Source: an uncultured Eubacterium sp. | GTDB taxonomy: Bacteria > Bacillota > Clostridia > Lachnospirales > Lachnospiraceae | NCBI GenBank assembly: GCA_910586225.1 | Contig: CAJUIL010000031.1 | Location: 1-47,200, forward strand | Length of the DNA stretch: 47,200 nucleotides | Direction of reading: 5' to 3' | Shown here: positions 26,409 to 35,123 of the stretch, piece by piece | Numbering within the stretch: position 1 is the stretch's first letter | How the letters are laid out: each line of letters begins with the position of its first letter | Translations under genes and position numbers: made by a program | The notes under the pieces: generated by a model | The model's database searches: none | What the model was told of the DNA's origin: nothing | The model's input: the letters and a program-made list of their open reading frames with translations, nothing else

Positions 26409-27041
26409 TTAGGAACGCTCCTCACGCATTTTCCCTGCAACATAATAGCCCAGGTTTTCCTCTGCGTTAACTAAACGGCATCCATAGAAAAAACCGCCTT
26501 CCGGCAGCTCCTTTTTCCATACGACCCTCGCTTCTACCTTAATTTCCTCTTCGTCCTCTCTGTCCTCATCCAAAAACTGAATATACAAATGTCGAATATC
26601 CTGTTCCTCAATCTTAACCGGACACTCAAAGCCTATTCCATTCACACAAAGGTCATGGATCATTATTTCTACTATTTCCGACTGATTGCTGAGCTTTAAC
26701 CTGCCAGATTTGTTAAGTATGATCCTGGAAACCTTGCGGCGGTTAACCTTCACGCTCGTTTTCGGCGCCGCAAGCGCATGATACTGCCTCCCGTCTACCG
26801 TCCTTCTCTGGATCCTGCAGTTCGTCCATGCCTTCGGCATATCCAAGCCGTCCTCATATATCGTTATGATCTGCACATGAGGGCTGGAAAAATCCACAAC
26901 CTGCCCGTCATGCCGGATCAGCTCCAGCAAGACTACTTCAGAGCGAACGCCTGCAACGTGTGCCTCCATATCTACGAGAAGCGTTTTATGCTTACAGCGG
27001 ACTGTCACCTTTTGACCTTTTTTTAATTCTGATATTTTCAA
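26409..27041 (-). CDS. PilZ-domain cyclic-di-GMP binding protein (YcgR-like)
   Basis: A 210-residue protein with an N-terminal YcgR-type beta domain (MKISELKKGQKVTVRCKHK) and a C-terminal PilZ domain. The c-di-GMP loop shows NRRKVSR (the RRxxxR-type motif). The second motif, normally D/NxSxxG, reads DLCVNG with Cys in place of Ser. Such proteins adjust flagellar or surface behaviour in response to c-di-GMP. The start is a TTG at 27041, decided by GGAGG 7 bases upstream. The chemotaxis receptor gene lies directly upstream on the same strand, which suits a motility role. Confidence 0.82.
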   Translation of the reverse strand: MKISELKKGQKVTVRCKHKTLLVDMEAHVAGVRSEVVLLELIRHDGQVVDFSSPHVQIITIYEDGLDMPKAWTNCRIQRRTVDGRQYHALAAPKTSVKVNRRKVSRIILNKSGRLKLSNQSEIVEIMIHDLCVNGIGFECPVKIEEQDIRHLYIQFLDEDREDEEEIKVEARVVWKKELPEGGFFYGCRLVNAEENLGYYVAGKMREERS

Positions 27042-27193
27042 GCTGTCACCTCCGAATTTTCAAACGCTACAATTACATACCTGTCGCATACGCCATCTGT
27101 GCAAAGCCTGCTCCACAAAGCAGACTTTGCGCAAACCCGCGTACTTATCATAAATGGAATTGCATAAAAAGTCAATGGCAGAATCTAAATCCT

Positions 27194-28981
27194 TTACTGC
27201 AGGCGGAATTTATTTACCTCCGCATCCAGCATATTCGCAATATCCATATTCGTATCAGCCAGACCTTCAATATCCTTCACATTATCATTAATGCTCGCCG
27301 ACATCTCTGAGATACGGCTAACGCCAAGCGCACTTTCTTCTACCGCATGGTTCACAGCCTCCATCACCTGGCGTATCTGATCCATATTCGTCTGCAGCTG
27401 CTGCGCCTGCTCGCTAAATTCCTGCATCATTGTGTTAATTTTGCCGGACTCTTCATTATATTCTTCACTCGTCTTTACAAGATCTGAATAACCCTTCATC
27501 GCAATATCTTCTACAAATTTTACCATCCTGGACGCTTCTTCTGCCAGTGCGTTAACTGCCCTAATAACAATCGTACTCACATCCTTTATCTGCTCCGCCG
27601 CAGACGCAGAATCAGCGGCCAGCTTGCCGATCTCATCCGCCACTACCGCAAAGCCTCTGCCTGCCTCGCCTGCTCTTGCGGCTTCAATACTCGCATTTAA
27701 CGCCAGCAGGTTTGTCTGGTCTGTAATATTGATAATATTGGTTGTCAGCTCGCCGATCTTTTCGACGGCCTTTGACTGTTCGATTTTTTCGTATACGCTG
27801 TCGGTCATCTCCCGTGTGCGCAGCTTCGCCGCCTCCTGTTCTGAAATCGCGTTTGTCTGAATGGTCTGCGCGCTTTCCTTGATCTCATCCGACAATGCAC
27901 CGCCATCCTTGGAACGGTCATTGATCGTTTCAATAAACAGGAATACCTCATTCACCGAATCCCGCATCCGGTTCAGAGACGAGGTCGTCTCTTCCATTGT
28001 CGCAGTCATTTCCTCCATCGTTGACGACACCTCTGATACACTGGCCTGCGTATCCTTTAAATGCGATACGACATCCTCCGATGAATGATTCAGATGATCC
28101 GAATTGTCTGAAATATTGGTCATGATCTGCCGCATATAAACAAGCAGCTCATTTACATGACCCGCAATGCACTCAATTTCATCTCCTGTATGGATATGTA
28201 TCGTCTGTGTCAGATCGCCGTTGCTGTTTACAATATCATAAATCCTGTCATCTACATTCCACAGATTTTTCGTGATCCGGCTGATGATCAGGCTGAACAG
28301 AAGGACTGCCACTACAAAAAAGAAAATACCGATAAACACAATATTGCGCATCGTTTCATTTACCGCAGCTACAATATTATCAGCCTCGTAATCGCATCCG
28401 ATCGCGCCCACGATCTTCATTTTATTATTATATACCGGAACATAAGCAGAAATAATAGCGCTATTGTTGGCAGCCCGTTCTATTTTATCGCTTTTTACTA
28501 CCTTACCGTCTTCGAAAACCTGCTTTAGATCCTCGTACGATTCTCTAAATTCCGTGCCGATCCCCTGCCTGTCCTCTTTATCCAGATCCACGCCATAATA
28601 CACCTTGCCGCCCTCTGCATAAAGCGTATACATATACTTTATGGCCGACCCCTTCATCGTCTCTGTCATAGCATTCTCCAGCGCCTTATACGATGCTGAT
28701 GATTCCCCGCCCAGCGTAAGCTTTTCCAACAGATTGCCATTGATCGAATCTTCAGCCAGATTGCCGATATATACCGCCATCTCCGCCCCGGTTGAGATCA
28801 TGTCCGTTTCCATACGCATCTTAAACAAAAATGCCAGACAACAACAGATGACCGCCACCATGACCGCAGTCGGCACAAGCACCTTGGAACGGATGCTAAG
28901 CCTGCGCGTTTTATGCCGATAGCTGCCCACGCTGCGTTTTTTCCGGTTCTTTCGTTCGTTTTTCTCTTTTTTACTGCTCAT
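27194..28981 (-). CDS. Methyl-accepting chemotaxis protein
   Basis: A 595-residue receptor. Basic cytoplasmic N-terminus, TM1 about residues 33-54, an extracellular single-Cache-like sensor domain (MYTLYAEGGKVYYGVD, GTEFRESYEDL, AIISAYVPVYN), TM2 about residues 205-232, HAMP, then the coiled-coil signalling domain with hairpin tip EKIGELTTNIINITDQTNLL and ALNASIEAARAGEAGRGFAV. It would control CheA kinase in response to an outside ligand, not identifiable here. GGAGG lies 8 bases before the ATG. No other che genes are in the window. Confidence 0.93.
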   Translation of the reverse strand: MSSKKEKNERKNRKKRSVGSYRHKTRRLSIRSKVLVPTAVMVAVICCCLAFLFKMRMETDMISTGAEMAVYIGNLAEDSINGNLLEKLTLGGESSASYKALENAMTETMKGSAIKYMYTLYAEGGKVYYGVDLDKEDRQGIGTEFRESYEDLKQVFEDGKVVKSDKIERAANNSAIISAYVPVYNNKMKIVGAIGCDYEADNIVAAVNETMRNIVFIGIFFFVVAVLLFSLIISRITKNLWNVDDRIYDIVNSNGDLTQTIHIHTGDEIECIAGHVNELLVYMRQIMTNISDNSDHLNHSSEDVVSHLKDTQASVSEVSSTMEEMTATMEETTSSLNRMRDSVNEVFLFIETINDRSKDGGALSDEIKESAQTIQTNAISEQEAAKLRTREMTDSVYEKIEQSKAVEKIGELTTNIINITDQTNLLALNASIEAARAGEAGRGFAVVADEIGKLAADSASAAEQIKDVSTIVIRAVNALAEEASRMVKFVEDIAMKGYSDLVKTSEEYNEESGKINTMMQEFSEQAQQLQTNMDQIRQVMEAVNHAVEESALGVSRISEMSASINDNVKDIEGLADTNMDIANMLDAEVNKFRLQ

Positions 28982-29115
28982 GTTTCTTCCTCCGATTTCC
29001 CATAATCCCTACAAATACCTCAAAACTATATACCATTTTACCACATCCGCGAAATTTTTGCTACCTATACAAATTTTTTTTGTAATCCAAACACTTTATG
29101 ACATAATACACAATA

Positions 29116-29865
29116 TCAGCACAGCCCTTCTTTCCTGCTCTTCCAGTCCGGCAATATCTGTTCTACAAACTGATAGAACGCCGGAGAGTGATCTGGGTGT
29201 ATAAAATGAGATAATTCATGTACAACAACATATTCCACACTTTCCAACGGCTTTTCCAGCAGCAGGCTGTTAAATGTGATCTTATGCTTTGCCGGCGTAC
29301 AAGAACCCCATCTGGAACGCATTTTTCGAATACTGATCTTTGGGTAGGGAATCCCAAGTTTTTCAAAGACCGGATAGTACTGGCGGCTGATCTGCCTGCA
29401 TAAAATACCCGCCTGGATCTTCTGCCATGAATCAAAAAGCCGCTGCCTGTCCTCTTGGCTGCTTTGCGCAGACGCATACAAATACAGACAACCGTCTCTG
29501 CAAAACACCGCTTCTGCGTCATTATTCCTGGAAAATCGGGTGATGCTGCCCTGCTGCACCTGCTCAAGCCATATCGGTACCAGCCTGCGGTCCGCCTGCT
29601 CCACCTGCAGGGAAAGCGTACCACCTAAATACGCAATGCGTTCTCCCGTTATAAAGTGTCGGCTTTCATCGTCGTTCTTTCGCTGCCGCATACCCGCACG
29701 GGCTTTTTGAATAAACGGAATTTTTGATGTCACAAAATCATCAATATAAGACTTCGGAACCCGCGGATCTGCGGATACGACTACGCTGCCATCCGGCTTT
29801 ATCCGCAGATTGATGTTTTTTACATTTTTACGGATCAGGGTATAGGAAATCTCTTCTTCCTGCAT
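29116..29865 (-). CDS. YgjP/SprT-like zinc metallopeptidase (DUF45)
   Basis: A 249-residue protein with the DUF45/M48-like catalytic motif VVHELSHFIHPDHSPAFY (His216, Glu217, His220, later His226) and the companion RSRWGSC motif upstream. The N-terminal half (YTLIRKNVKNINLRIKPDG, DFVTSKIPFIQKA) is the usual beta-rich part of this family. Its cellular role is not established. AGGAGGG precedes the ATG. Single gene, divergent from hpf. Confidence 0.88.
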   Translation of the reverse strand: MQEEEISYTLIRKNVKNINLRIKPDGSVVVSADPRVPKSYIDDFVTSKIPFIQKARAGMRQRKNDDESRHFITGERIAYLGGTLSLQVEQADRRLVPIWLEQVQQGSITRFSRNNDAEAVFCRDGCLYLYASAQSSQEDRQRLFDSWQKIQAGILCRQISRQYYPVFEKLGIPYPKISIRKMRSRWGSCTPAKHKITFNSLLLEKPLESVEYVVVHELSHFIHPDHSPAFYQFVEQILPDWKSRKEGLC

Positions 29866-30068
29866 TTACATTCCCTCCTCTAGCACAATTTGGGGCTATG
29901 CTTACCATACATACATAACACATTTTTGAAGAACAACCAGCAAAAAGCTTGATCCCAGAGTCAATCATACCAAATTTATACATATTTTACTAGGAAAACC
30001 ATGCAGACTATGATACAATAGGTACAAAGTTATTCGTAGCTTTAGTAAATGAATGGAGGGGTGATTCT

Positions 30069-30599
30069 ATGCGCATTACAATCAGCGGAAAAAATCTTGA
30101 CATCACAGAAGGTCTGCGCTCTGCAGTAGAGGAAAAGCTTTCCCGGCTGGAGAAGTATTTTACACCTGAAACGATCGTGAATGTTACACTCAGCGTTACC
30201 AAAAAACGCTATCAGAAAATGGAAGTAACAATCCCGCTTAAGGGGCATATCATTCGTGCGGAACAGGAAAGCAGCGATATGTACGTAACGATTGATCTGG
30301 TAGAGGAAATTATTGAGGCACAGCTGAAAAAATACCGACAAAAGCTGGTAAGCCAGCAGCAGGAAGGCGGAAGCTTTAAGCAGGAATATATTGAATCCGA
30401 AGCCTCAGAAGAGGAAGAAGTTCAGATTATCCGCTCCAAAAAATTCGGCATGAAACCAATGTTCCCAGAGGATGCCTGCGTACAGATGGAATTGCTTGGA
30501 CATACTTTTTTCGTATTCCGCAATGCCGAGACAGACGAGGTAAATGTGGTATATAAAAGAAAGGACGGCAACTACGGACTAATCGAGGCTGAAAATTAA
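30069..30599 (+). CDS. hpf: Ribosome hibernation-promoting factor, long form
   Basis: The 176-residue length and two domains are those of long HPF. The N-terminal S30AE domain (MRITISGKNLDITEGLRSAV through VTIDLVEEIIEAQLKKYRQK) binds the 30S. An acidic linker leads to the C-terminal dimerisation domain (IIRSKKFGMKPMFPEDACVQ, NVVYKRKDGNYGLIE). Together they join 70S ribosomes into inactive 100S dimers in stationary phase. A GGAGGGGTG ribosome site precedes the ATG. A -10-like TACAAT lies near 30012-30017. A terminator follows, so it is monocistronic. Confidence 0.95.
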   Translation: MRITISGKNLDITEGLRSAVEEKLSRLEKYFTPETIVNVTLSVTKKRYQKMEVTIPLKGHIIRAEQESSDMYVTIDLVEEIIEAQLKKYRQKLVSQQQEGGSFKQEYIESEASEEEEVQIIRSKKFGMKPMFPEDACVQMELLGHTFFVFRNAETDEVNVVYKRKDGNYGLIEAEN

Positions 30600-30627
30600 C
30601 AGCTTGCGGCGTATAACAAAGCTTTGA

Positions 30628-30669
30628 AAAGGATACATAGACATAGTACGCTATGGCTGTGTATCCTTT
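30628..30669 (+). terminator. hpf terminator
   Basis: AAAGGATACATAG (30628-30640) pairs with CTGTGTATCCTTT (30657-30669), with an inner CATAG/CTATG pair. A run of six T follows at 30674-30679. Confidence 0.85.
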
Positions 30670-30715
30670 CTGATTTTTTCATTTCTTTATTGTCATGACC
30701 GGATAAATGGTTTAC

Positions 30716-30721
30716 TATAAT
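30716..30721 (+). promoter_or_regulatory. -10 element ahead of ddl-murF
   Basis: TATAAT at 30716-30721, 36 bases before the ddl start. The best -35 candidate (TTGTCA) is 20 bases away, so promoter strength is unsure. Confidence 0.45.
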
Positions 30722-30757
30722 ACAAACAGAATCATACAAAACAGAAAGGAATCCATT

Positions 30758-31813
30758 ATGAAAATTGTCGTTTTAGCTGGCGGCCTGAGTACGGAACGAA
30801 ACGTCTCCCTTTCGACCGGCAGCATGGTAAGTGAGGCGCTCAGGCGCAAGGGACATCAGGTACTCCTGCTGGATGTATTTATGGGATATGGGGCGGCCGG
30901 CGATGATCTGACCGACATCTTCGCAGCCACGGCAAGCAGCAGTATCCAGATATCCGGCGTTCCGGAAACCGCTCCTGACCTTGCACAAATCAAGGCCATG
31001 CGCGAGGACCAGTCGGATTGCTTTTTCGGCCCCAATGTCATTGCTCTGTGCCAAATGGCTGACATTGTATTTTTAGCGCTCCATGGGGAAAATGGAGAGG
31101 ACGGCAGGATTCAAGCCGCATTTGACCTGTTCGGCATCCGCTACACCGGAAGCAATTATTTAAGCAGCGCGATCGCCATGAATAAAAAGCTGAGCAAACG
31201 CTTTTTCGCTGACAACGGGATTCCAGTGCCAAATGGAATTTCCATGAAAAAAACAGAACGCATCCAAGATTTTTCCCAAACCGGATTATCGCTGCCTTGC
31301 ATCGTAAAGCCTTGCCGCGGCGGCTCCAGCATTGGGATTTCCATTGTACATACAGCGGATGAATATACGGCGGCCTTAAACGAAGCTTTCCGCTGGGAGG
31401 ATGAAGTTATCTTAGAAGATTATATCAAGGGCCGTGAATTTTCCGTTGCCGTCATTGATCAAAAGGCTCTCCCAGTCATTGAGATCGCTCCGCTGGAAGG
31501 ATTTTATGATTATAAAAACAAATACAAGGCTGGAAGCACCATAGAGACTTGTCCCGCACAGCTGCCGCCAGAGACAGCCGCACAGCTGCAGCAATACGCG
31601 GTTGCCGTAATCAAGGCGCTGGAGCTGAATACGTATGCAAGAGTTGATTTTATGCTGAGCGAACAGGGGCAGATTTTCTGCCTAGAGGCAAACACATTGC
31701 CAGGTATGACCCCAACCAGCCTTCTGCCGCAGGAGGCAAAGGCAATCGGTATCAGCTTTGAGGATCTGTGCGAACGGCTCATTACGATTTCCTTAAAAGG
31801 AGGTACAAAATGA
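30758..31813 (+). CDS. ddl: D-alanine--D-alanine ligase
   Basis: Ddl joins two D-alanines with ATP for the peptidoglycan stem. The 351 residues show the ATP-grasp fold: LHGENGEDGRIQAAFDLFGI, KPCRGGSSIGISI, LEDYIKGREFSVAVID and the Mg-binding end ARVDFML...EANTLPGMTPTS. An N-terminal insertion of about 50 residues before LHGENGEDG is common in clostridial enzymes. ATG at 30758 follows AGAAAGGA; the frame extends upstream to 30707 through the promoter and is rejected. It overlaps murF by 4 bases, so dipeptide synthesis and its addition to the precursor are coupled. Confidence 0.95.
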   Translation: MKIVVLAGGLSTERNVSLSTGSMVSEALRRKGHQVLLLDVFMGYGAAGDDLTDIFAATASSSIQISGVPETAPDLAQIKAMREDQSDCFFGPNVIALCQMADIVFLALHGENGEDGRIQAAFDLFGIRYTGSNYLSSAIAMNKKLSKRFFADNGIPVPNGISMKKTERIQDFSQTGLSLPCIVKPCRGGSSIGISIVHTADEYTAALNEAFRWEDEVILEDYIKGREFSVAVIDQKALPVIEIAPLEGFYDYKNKYKAGSTIETCPAQLPPETAAQLQQYAVAVIKALELNTYARVDFMLSEQGQIFCLEANTLPGMTPTSLLPQEAKAIGISFEDLCERLITISLKGGTK

Positions 31814-33204
31814 AAGATATGACGTTAGACGCAATGGCAAAAGCCTGCCATGGTCAGTTAATCGGGGCAAATACGCTGCAGTATCTAAATGCGCAGGGCA
31901 TTGTCATTGACAGCCGATTGGTACAGGACGACTATGTATTTGTCGCTATCAAGGGCGATCGGACTGACGGCCACGCCTACATCCCGCAGGTATACGAAAA
32001 CGGCGCGCTGGCAGTCATATCCGAGCAACGGCTGCACATTTCCCGGCCATACATCCTCGTATCCTCTACCAGACAGGCGTTAAAGGATCTTGCGGCTTTT
32101 TACCTGAGCCGTCTGGACGTAAAGGTCGTCGGCATCAGCGGGAGCGTCGGCAAGACAAGTACAAAAGAAATCATCGCCTCAGTATTGGCGCAAAAATATA
32201 AGGTGCATAAAACAGAAGGGAACTTCAATAACGAAATCGGGCTTCCTCTTACGATCTTTAAGATCCGTGACGAGCACCAAGCTGCGGTACTGGAAATGGG
32301 CATTTCAGATTTTGGTGAAATGCACCGTCTGGCTGCCGTTTCCCGCCCGGACATCGCGGTGCTGACCAACATCGGTCTGTCTCACTTAAAAACACTTGGC
32401 TCGCGGGAAGGCATTTTAAAAGCCAAAACAGAAATGTTTGACCATCTGCGCGGCCATGCGTCTGTCATCTTAAACGGAGACGACGACCTGCTGTCCACAA
32501 TCGCACAAGTAAACGGAGAAACACCCGTATTTTACGGCATCGGAACTGACAAACCGCAGACTGCGGTATATGACGCTAAAGCCGTCTATGCCTCGGATAT
32601 TCAAAATCTTGGCTTAAAGGGCATCCAGCTTACAATCCACCTTGGAGAGGAAGCCTTTCTTACCCGGATCCCGATACCTGGCGAGCATAACGTTTATAAT
32701 GCGCTGGCTGCAGCCGCCGTCGGCAGGCAGCTCGGACTGACGACCGAAGAGATCAAAGCCGGCATTGAAACAGCACGTACGATCGACGGGCGCACAAATC
32801 TGATCGAAACCGGAAGCATGACCGTAATCGACGACTGCTATAACGCAAATCCGCTGTCCATGAAAGCTTCGATCGACGTATTAGCAACCGCCCTTGGACG
32901 GACGATCGCCGTGCTGGGCGATATGGGCGACCTTGGCGAGAAGGAACGGGAGCTGCATTATGAAGTCGGCACACATCTTGCGGCGAAAAAAATCGACATC
33001 CTGTTTTGCGCAGGCACATTGTCACAGGAGATCGCACGCGCTGTACGAGAACATAACCCAGCGTGTGAAATACACGAATTTACTGGCCGGGACGAGATGC
33101 TCAAAAGCCTGCTGCCATTTTTACAGGAAGGAGACTCGGTACTCGTCAAAGCATCGCATTTTATGCAGTTCCACGAGGTAGTAGAAGAAATCATTACGAT
33201 GTAA
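31810..33204 (+). CDS. murF: UDP-MurNAc-tripeptide--D-alanyl-D-alanine ligase
   Basis: MurF adds D-Ala-D-Ala to UDP-MurNAc-tripeptide, the last cytoplasmic ligation step. The 464-residue protein has the Mur ligase P-loop GISGSVGKTSTKE, TEGNFNNEIGLPLTI, the metal/ATP segment AVLEMGISDFGE, IPGEHNVYNALAAAAVG and DDCYNANPLSM. ATG at 31810 overlaps the ddl stop (ATGA) and has a perfect AAGGAGG ahead. Confidence 0.96.
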   Translation: MKDMTLDAMAKACHGQLIGANTLQYLNAQGIVIDSRLVQDDYVFVAIKGDRTDGHAYIPQVYENGALAVISEQRLHISRPYILVSSTRQALKDLAAFYLSRLDVKVVGISGSVGKTSTKEIIASVLAQKYKVHKTEGNFNNEIGLPLTIFKIRDEHQAAVLEMGISDFGEMHRLAAVSRPDIAVLTNIGLSHLKTLGSREGILKAKTEMFDHLRGHASVILNGDDDLLSTIAQVNGETPVFYGIGTDKPQTAVYDAKAVYASDIQNLGLKGIQLTIHLGEEAFLTRIPIPGEHNVYNALAAAAVGRQLGLTTEEIKAGIETARTIDGRTNLIETGSMTVIDDCYNANPLSMKASIDVLATALGRTIAVLGDMGDLGEKERELHYEVGTHLAAKKIDILFCAGTLSQEIARAVREHNPACEIHEFTGRDEMLKSLLPFLQEGDSVLVKASHFMQFHEVVEEIITM

Positions 33205-33299
33205 GCCAAATGCGCGTATCGTTATAAGCAAGCGCGGAGGAATGCACAGCCTGTTACAGCCCCACATTCCCCCGCATCTTCTCTAACTGCAGCAGTATG
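33205..33299. terminator. Possible hairpin between murF and the acyltransferase
   Basis: GCGGAGGAATG near 33234-33244 can pair with CATTCCCCCGC near 33265-33275 (one mismatch). There is no clear U-run on either strand, so only a weak bidirectional terminator. Confidence 0.3.
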
Positions 33300-34037
33300 C
33301 TACAGCTTAAGCTCTTCTTCCAGCATATTTCGTATGACTTCCTGCACATAGCTTCCTAAATGTCTTTTTTGTTCTTTTTCCAGCTCCTTTACGTAAATCG
33401 GCTCTCCATAAGTAAGGATCACACGGGTTCCTTTTACAAACGGGATATGCTTTTCAAAAATATCGGCCGTATGCACCATCGCCATTGGAATGATCGGACA
33501 GCCGGATTTTTCCGCCATTTTAAAGCTTCCTTCCTTAAATGGCAGCATTTCTGTTTCAATCTCGGATAAGCTTCTCGTTCCTTCTGGAAAAATGCACATA
33601 GAAATCCCATTTTTGATCTGGTCTATGCCTGTAAGTATCATTTTCATCCCGGCCTTAATATCCGTGCGGTCCAAAAACAAACAGTGCAGCCGTTTCATCC
33701 AGATTCTTAAAAACGGGATCTTAAGCATACTGTCCTTGGATACATACCCAGTCAGGCGCGGACACCTTGCATATGTGATAACCGTATCGAACAAGCTCCG
33801 GTGATTGCCAATATAAAGCACCGCCTCATCCTTCGGCACATTTTCTTCTCCATGAACCTCCACTTTTACGCCTGAGATAAGCAATACCACCTTAAAGGCA
33901 AACTGTACGCTGCGCAGACAGATGATATCCCGCTTATAAGCATCAAACTTTCCAATGATCCATGTAATCCCCCAGATAACGATTCCCGCCAGAAAAAACA
34001 ATATTAAAAATAGAATTATCAAAATGGAACGTATCAT
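33300..34037 (-). CDS. 1-acyl-sn-glycerol-3-phosphate acyltransferase (PlsC-like)
   Basis: A 245-residue membrane-associated enzyme that makes phosphatidic acid by acylating lysophosphatidic acid. N-terminal TM helix (about residues 4-25, SILIILFLILFFLAGIVIWG), block 1 motif NHRSLFD (HxxxxD), block 3 FPEGTRS and IPMAMV of block 4. The start ATG at 34037 has AGGGAG a few bases upstream. A promoter whose expected start is near 34056 excludes the longer frame from 34064. Confidence 0.9.
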   Translation of the reverse strand: MIRSILIILFLILFFLAGIVIWGITWIIGKFDAYKRDIICLRSVQFAFKVVLLISGVKVEVHGEENVPKDEAVLYIGNHRSLFDTVITYARCPRLTGYVSKDSMLKIPFLRIWMKRLHCLFLDRTDIKAGMKMILTGIDQIKNGISMCIFPEGTRSLSEIETEMLPFKEGSFKMAEKSGCPIIPMAMVHTADIFEKHIPFVKGTRVILTYGEPIYVKELEKEQKRHLGSYVQEVIRNMLEEELKL

Positions 34038-34062
34038 AAGCTTCTCCCTGTTGTTTTTTCTC

Positions 34063-34091
34063 ATTATATGAAATATTTCTCATGGTTGCAA
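34063..34091 (-). promoter_or_regulatory. Promoter of the acyltransferase gene
   Basis: Minus-strand TTGCAA (34091-34086), a 17-base spacer and TATAAT (34068-34063), about 25 bases before the chosen start. Confidence 0.7.
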
Positions 34092-34187
34092 TACTAAAAT
34101 GCAAAATATCCTGCTGCCCATGCCAGAATCATAATGGATAAGCCCGCCTCATAAAATAGCTGTAAGAAAACTGCGGTAGTTAAAATC

Positions 34188-34634
34188 ATGAATATCACTC
34201 CACGTATCAGACGCAAACGGCCTTATACCCTTTCTGTTATTTCCGTTATCGCGGCCGCGCTGGCACTTGCACTTATATCCGGCTGCTCCTCCTCTGGAAA
34301 AGAATTAAAAAAACTTAAGGATGTCGATTATACCATTTTGGAAGACCGCGACATTCCGGAAAAATTAATGGAAACGATCGAACAAAAAAAAGAAGCTGAG
34401 TTCAAGCTATCCTTTTCCAGCGACACAGATCTTTACCTCGTTCACGGCTACGGAGAACAGGAAACCGGAGGCTACAGCATCGTCGTCCACGACCTGTTTT
34501 TAACAGAGAACGCACTATATTTTGATACGGAGCTTCTTGGCCCTGAGAACGGCTCCAACCCCCAAAAGAAACCCAGTTATCCATATATAGTGGTTAAAAC
34601 GAAAAAGTACAAACAAAATATAGTATTCGAATAG
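34188..34634 (+). CDS. Lipoprotein with PrcB-like C-terminal domain
   Basis: A 148-residue protein. Basic N-terminus, hydrophobic segment and lipobox LISGC (Cys near residue 33) mark a lipoprotein. The rest has the sequence feel of the PrcB C-terminal domain (TGGYSIVVHDLFLTENALYF, YPYIVVKTKK). The function is unknown; related domains bind or regulate surface proteases. No strong ribosome site is seen before the ATG at 34188, so the start is only fairly secure. Confidence 0.7.
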   Translation: MNITPRIRRKRPYTLSVISVIAAALALALISGCSSSGKELKKLKDVDYTILEDRDIPEKLMETIEQKKEAEFKLSFSSDTDLYLVHGYGEQETGGYSIVVHDLFLTENALYFDTELLGPENGSNPQKKPSYPYIVVKTKKYKQNIVFE

Positions 34635-34643
34635 GGAAATTCA

Positions 34644-34672
34644 TTGACTTTTACAAAAGCGAGTGCTATACT
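34644..34672 (+). promoter_or_regulatory. veg promoter
   Basis: TTGACT at 34644-34649, a 17-base spacer and TATACT at 34667-34672. The 130-base leader to the veg start is GC-rich with short inverted repeats. In Bacillus, veg is known for a very strong promoter. Confidence 0.75.
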
Positions 34673-34806
34673 ATATCTAGTGTTTCGAGCCGCTGCCAGC
34701 TAAACCCGCTGCAGGCGGACGGGATGCAATAAGCGCAGCAGCTCCCTAACAGAACATTCCAGACAGCTTGCTCGGACTGTTGCGGATAAGAGGAGGACGA
34801 AAAGAT

Positions 34807-35049
34807 ATGCAGCGGACAGATATTGAAAAAGTACGTGCTTCGGTGCATCAACAGTGCGGAAGCAAGGTAATGATTCAGCTTGACAGAGGCAGGAATAAAG
34901 TAGACATTCAGAGCGGCGTGATACAAGGAGCCTATCCAAGTGTATTTACAGTTCTGGTTGATGATAAGGATGAAAAAAATCCTCCACAGCTGTTGTCTTT
35001 TAGTTATTCAGACATTATTACCAGGGACATCCGGATGAAACTATGTTAA
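34807..35049 (+). CDS. veg: Veg family protein
   Basis: An 80-residue protein recognisable as Veg (DUF1021): RTDIEKVRASVHQQCGSKV, LDRGRNKVDIQSGVI, YPSVFTV and SFSYSDIITRDIRM. In B. subtilis Veg stimulates biofilm matrix genes, indirectly through SinR; the role in Clostridia is not established. ATG at 34807 is preceded by AGGAGG. A strong hairpin follows. Confidence 0.93.
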   Translation: MQRTDIEKVRASVHQQCGSKVMIQLDRGRNKVDIQSGVIQGAYPSVFTVLVDDKDEKNPPQLLSFSYSDIITRDIRMKLC

Positions 35050-35066
35050 ATAAGATTCAAATTCAT

Positions 35067-35122
35067 AAAATCCCCCGCTACTGAATAGGATATAAAAAAC
35101 GTTCAGTATTGGAGGATTTTTT
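35067..35122 (+). terminator. veg terminator overlapping the next ribosome site
   Basis: AAAATCCCCC (35067-35076) pairs with GGAGGATTTT (35111-35120, one A-C mismatch) and CTGAA (35081-35085) with TTCAG (35102-35106). The T-run is 35117-35122. The GGAGG in the 3' arm is also the Shine-Dalgarno of the next gene. Confidence 0.7.
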
Positions 35123-35123
35123 A

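Noticed and set aside
29866..30068. A raiA-motif RNA upstream of hpf
   Set aside because: The leader is short and shows no conserved structure that I can match to that RNA.
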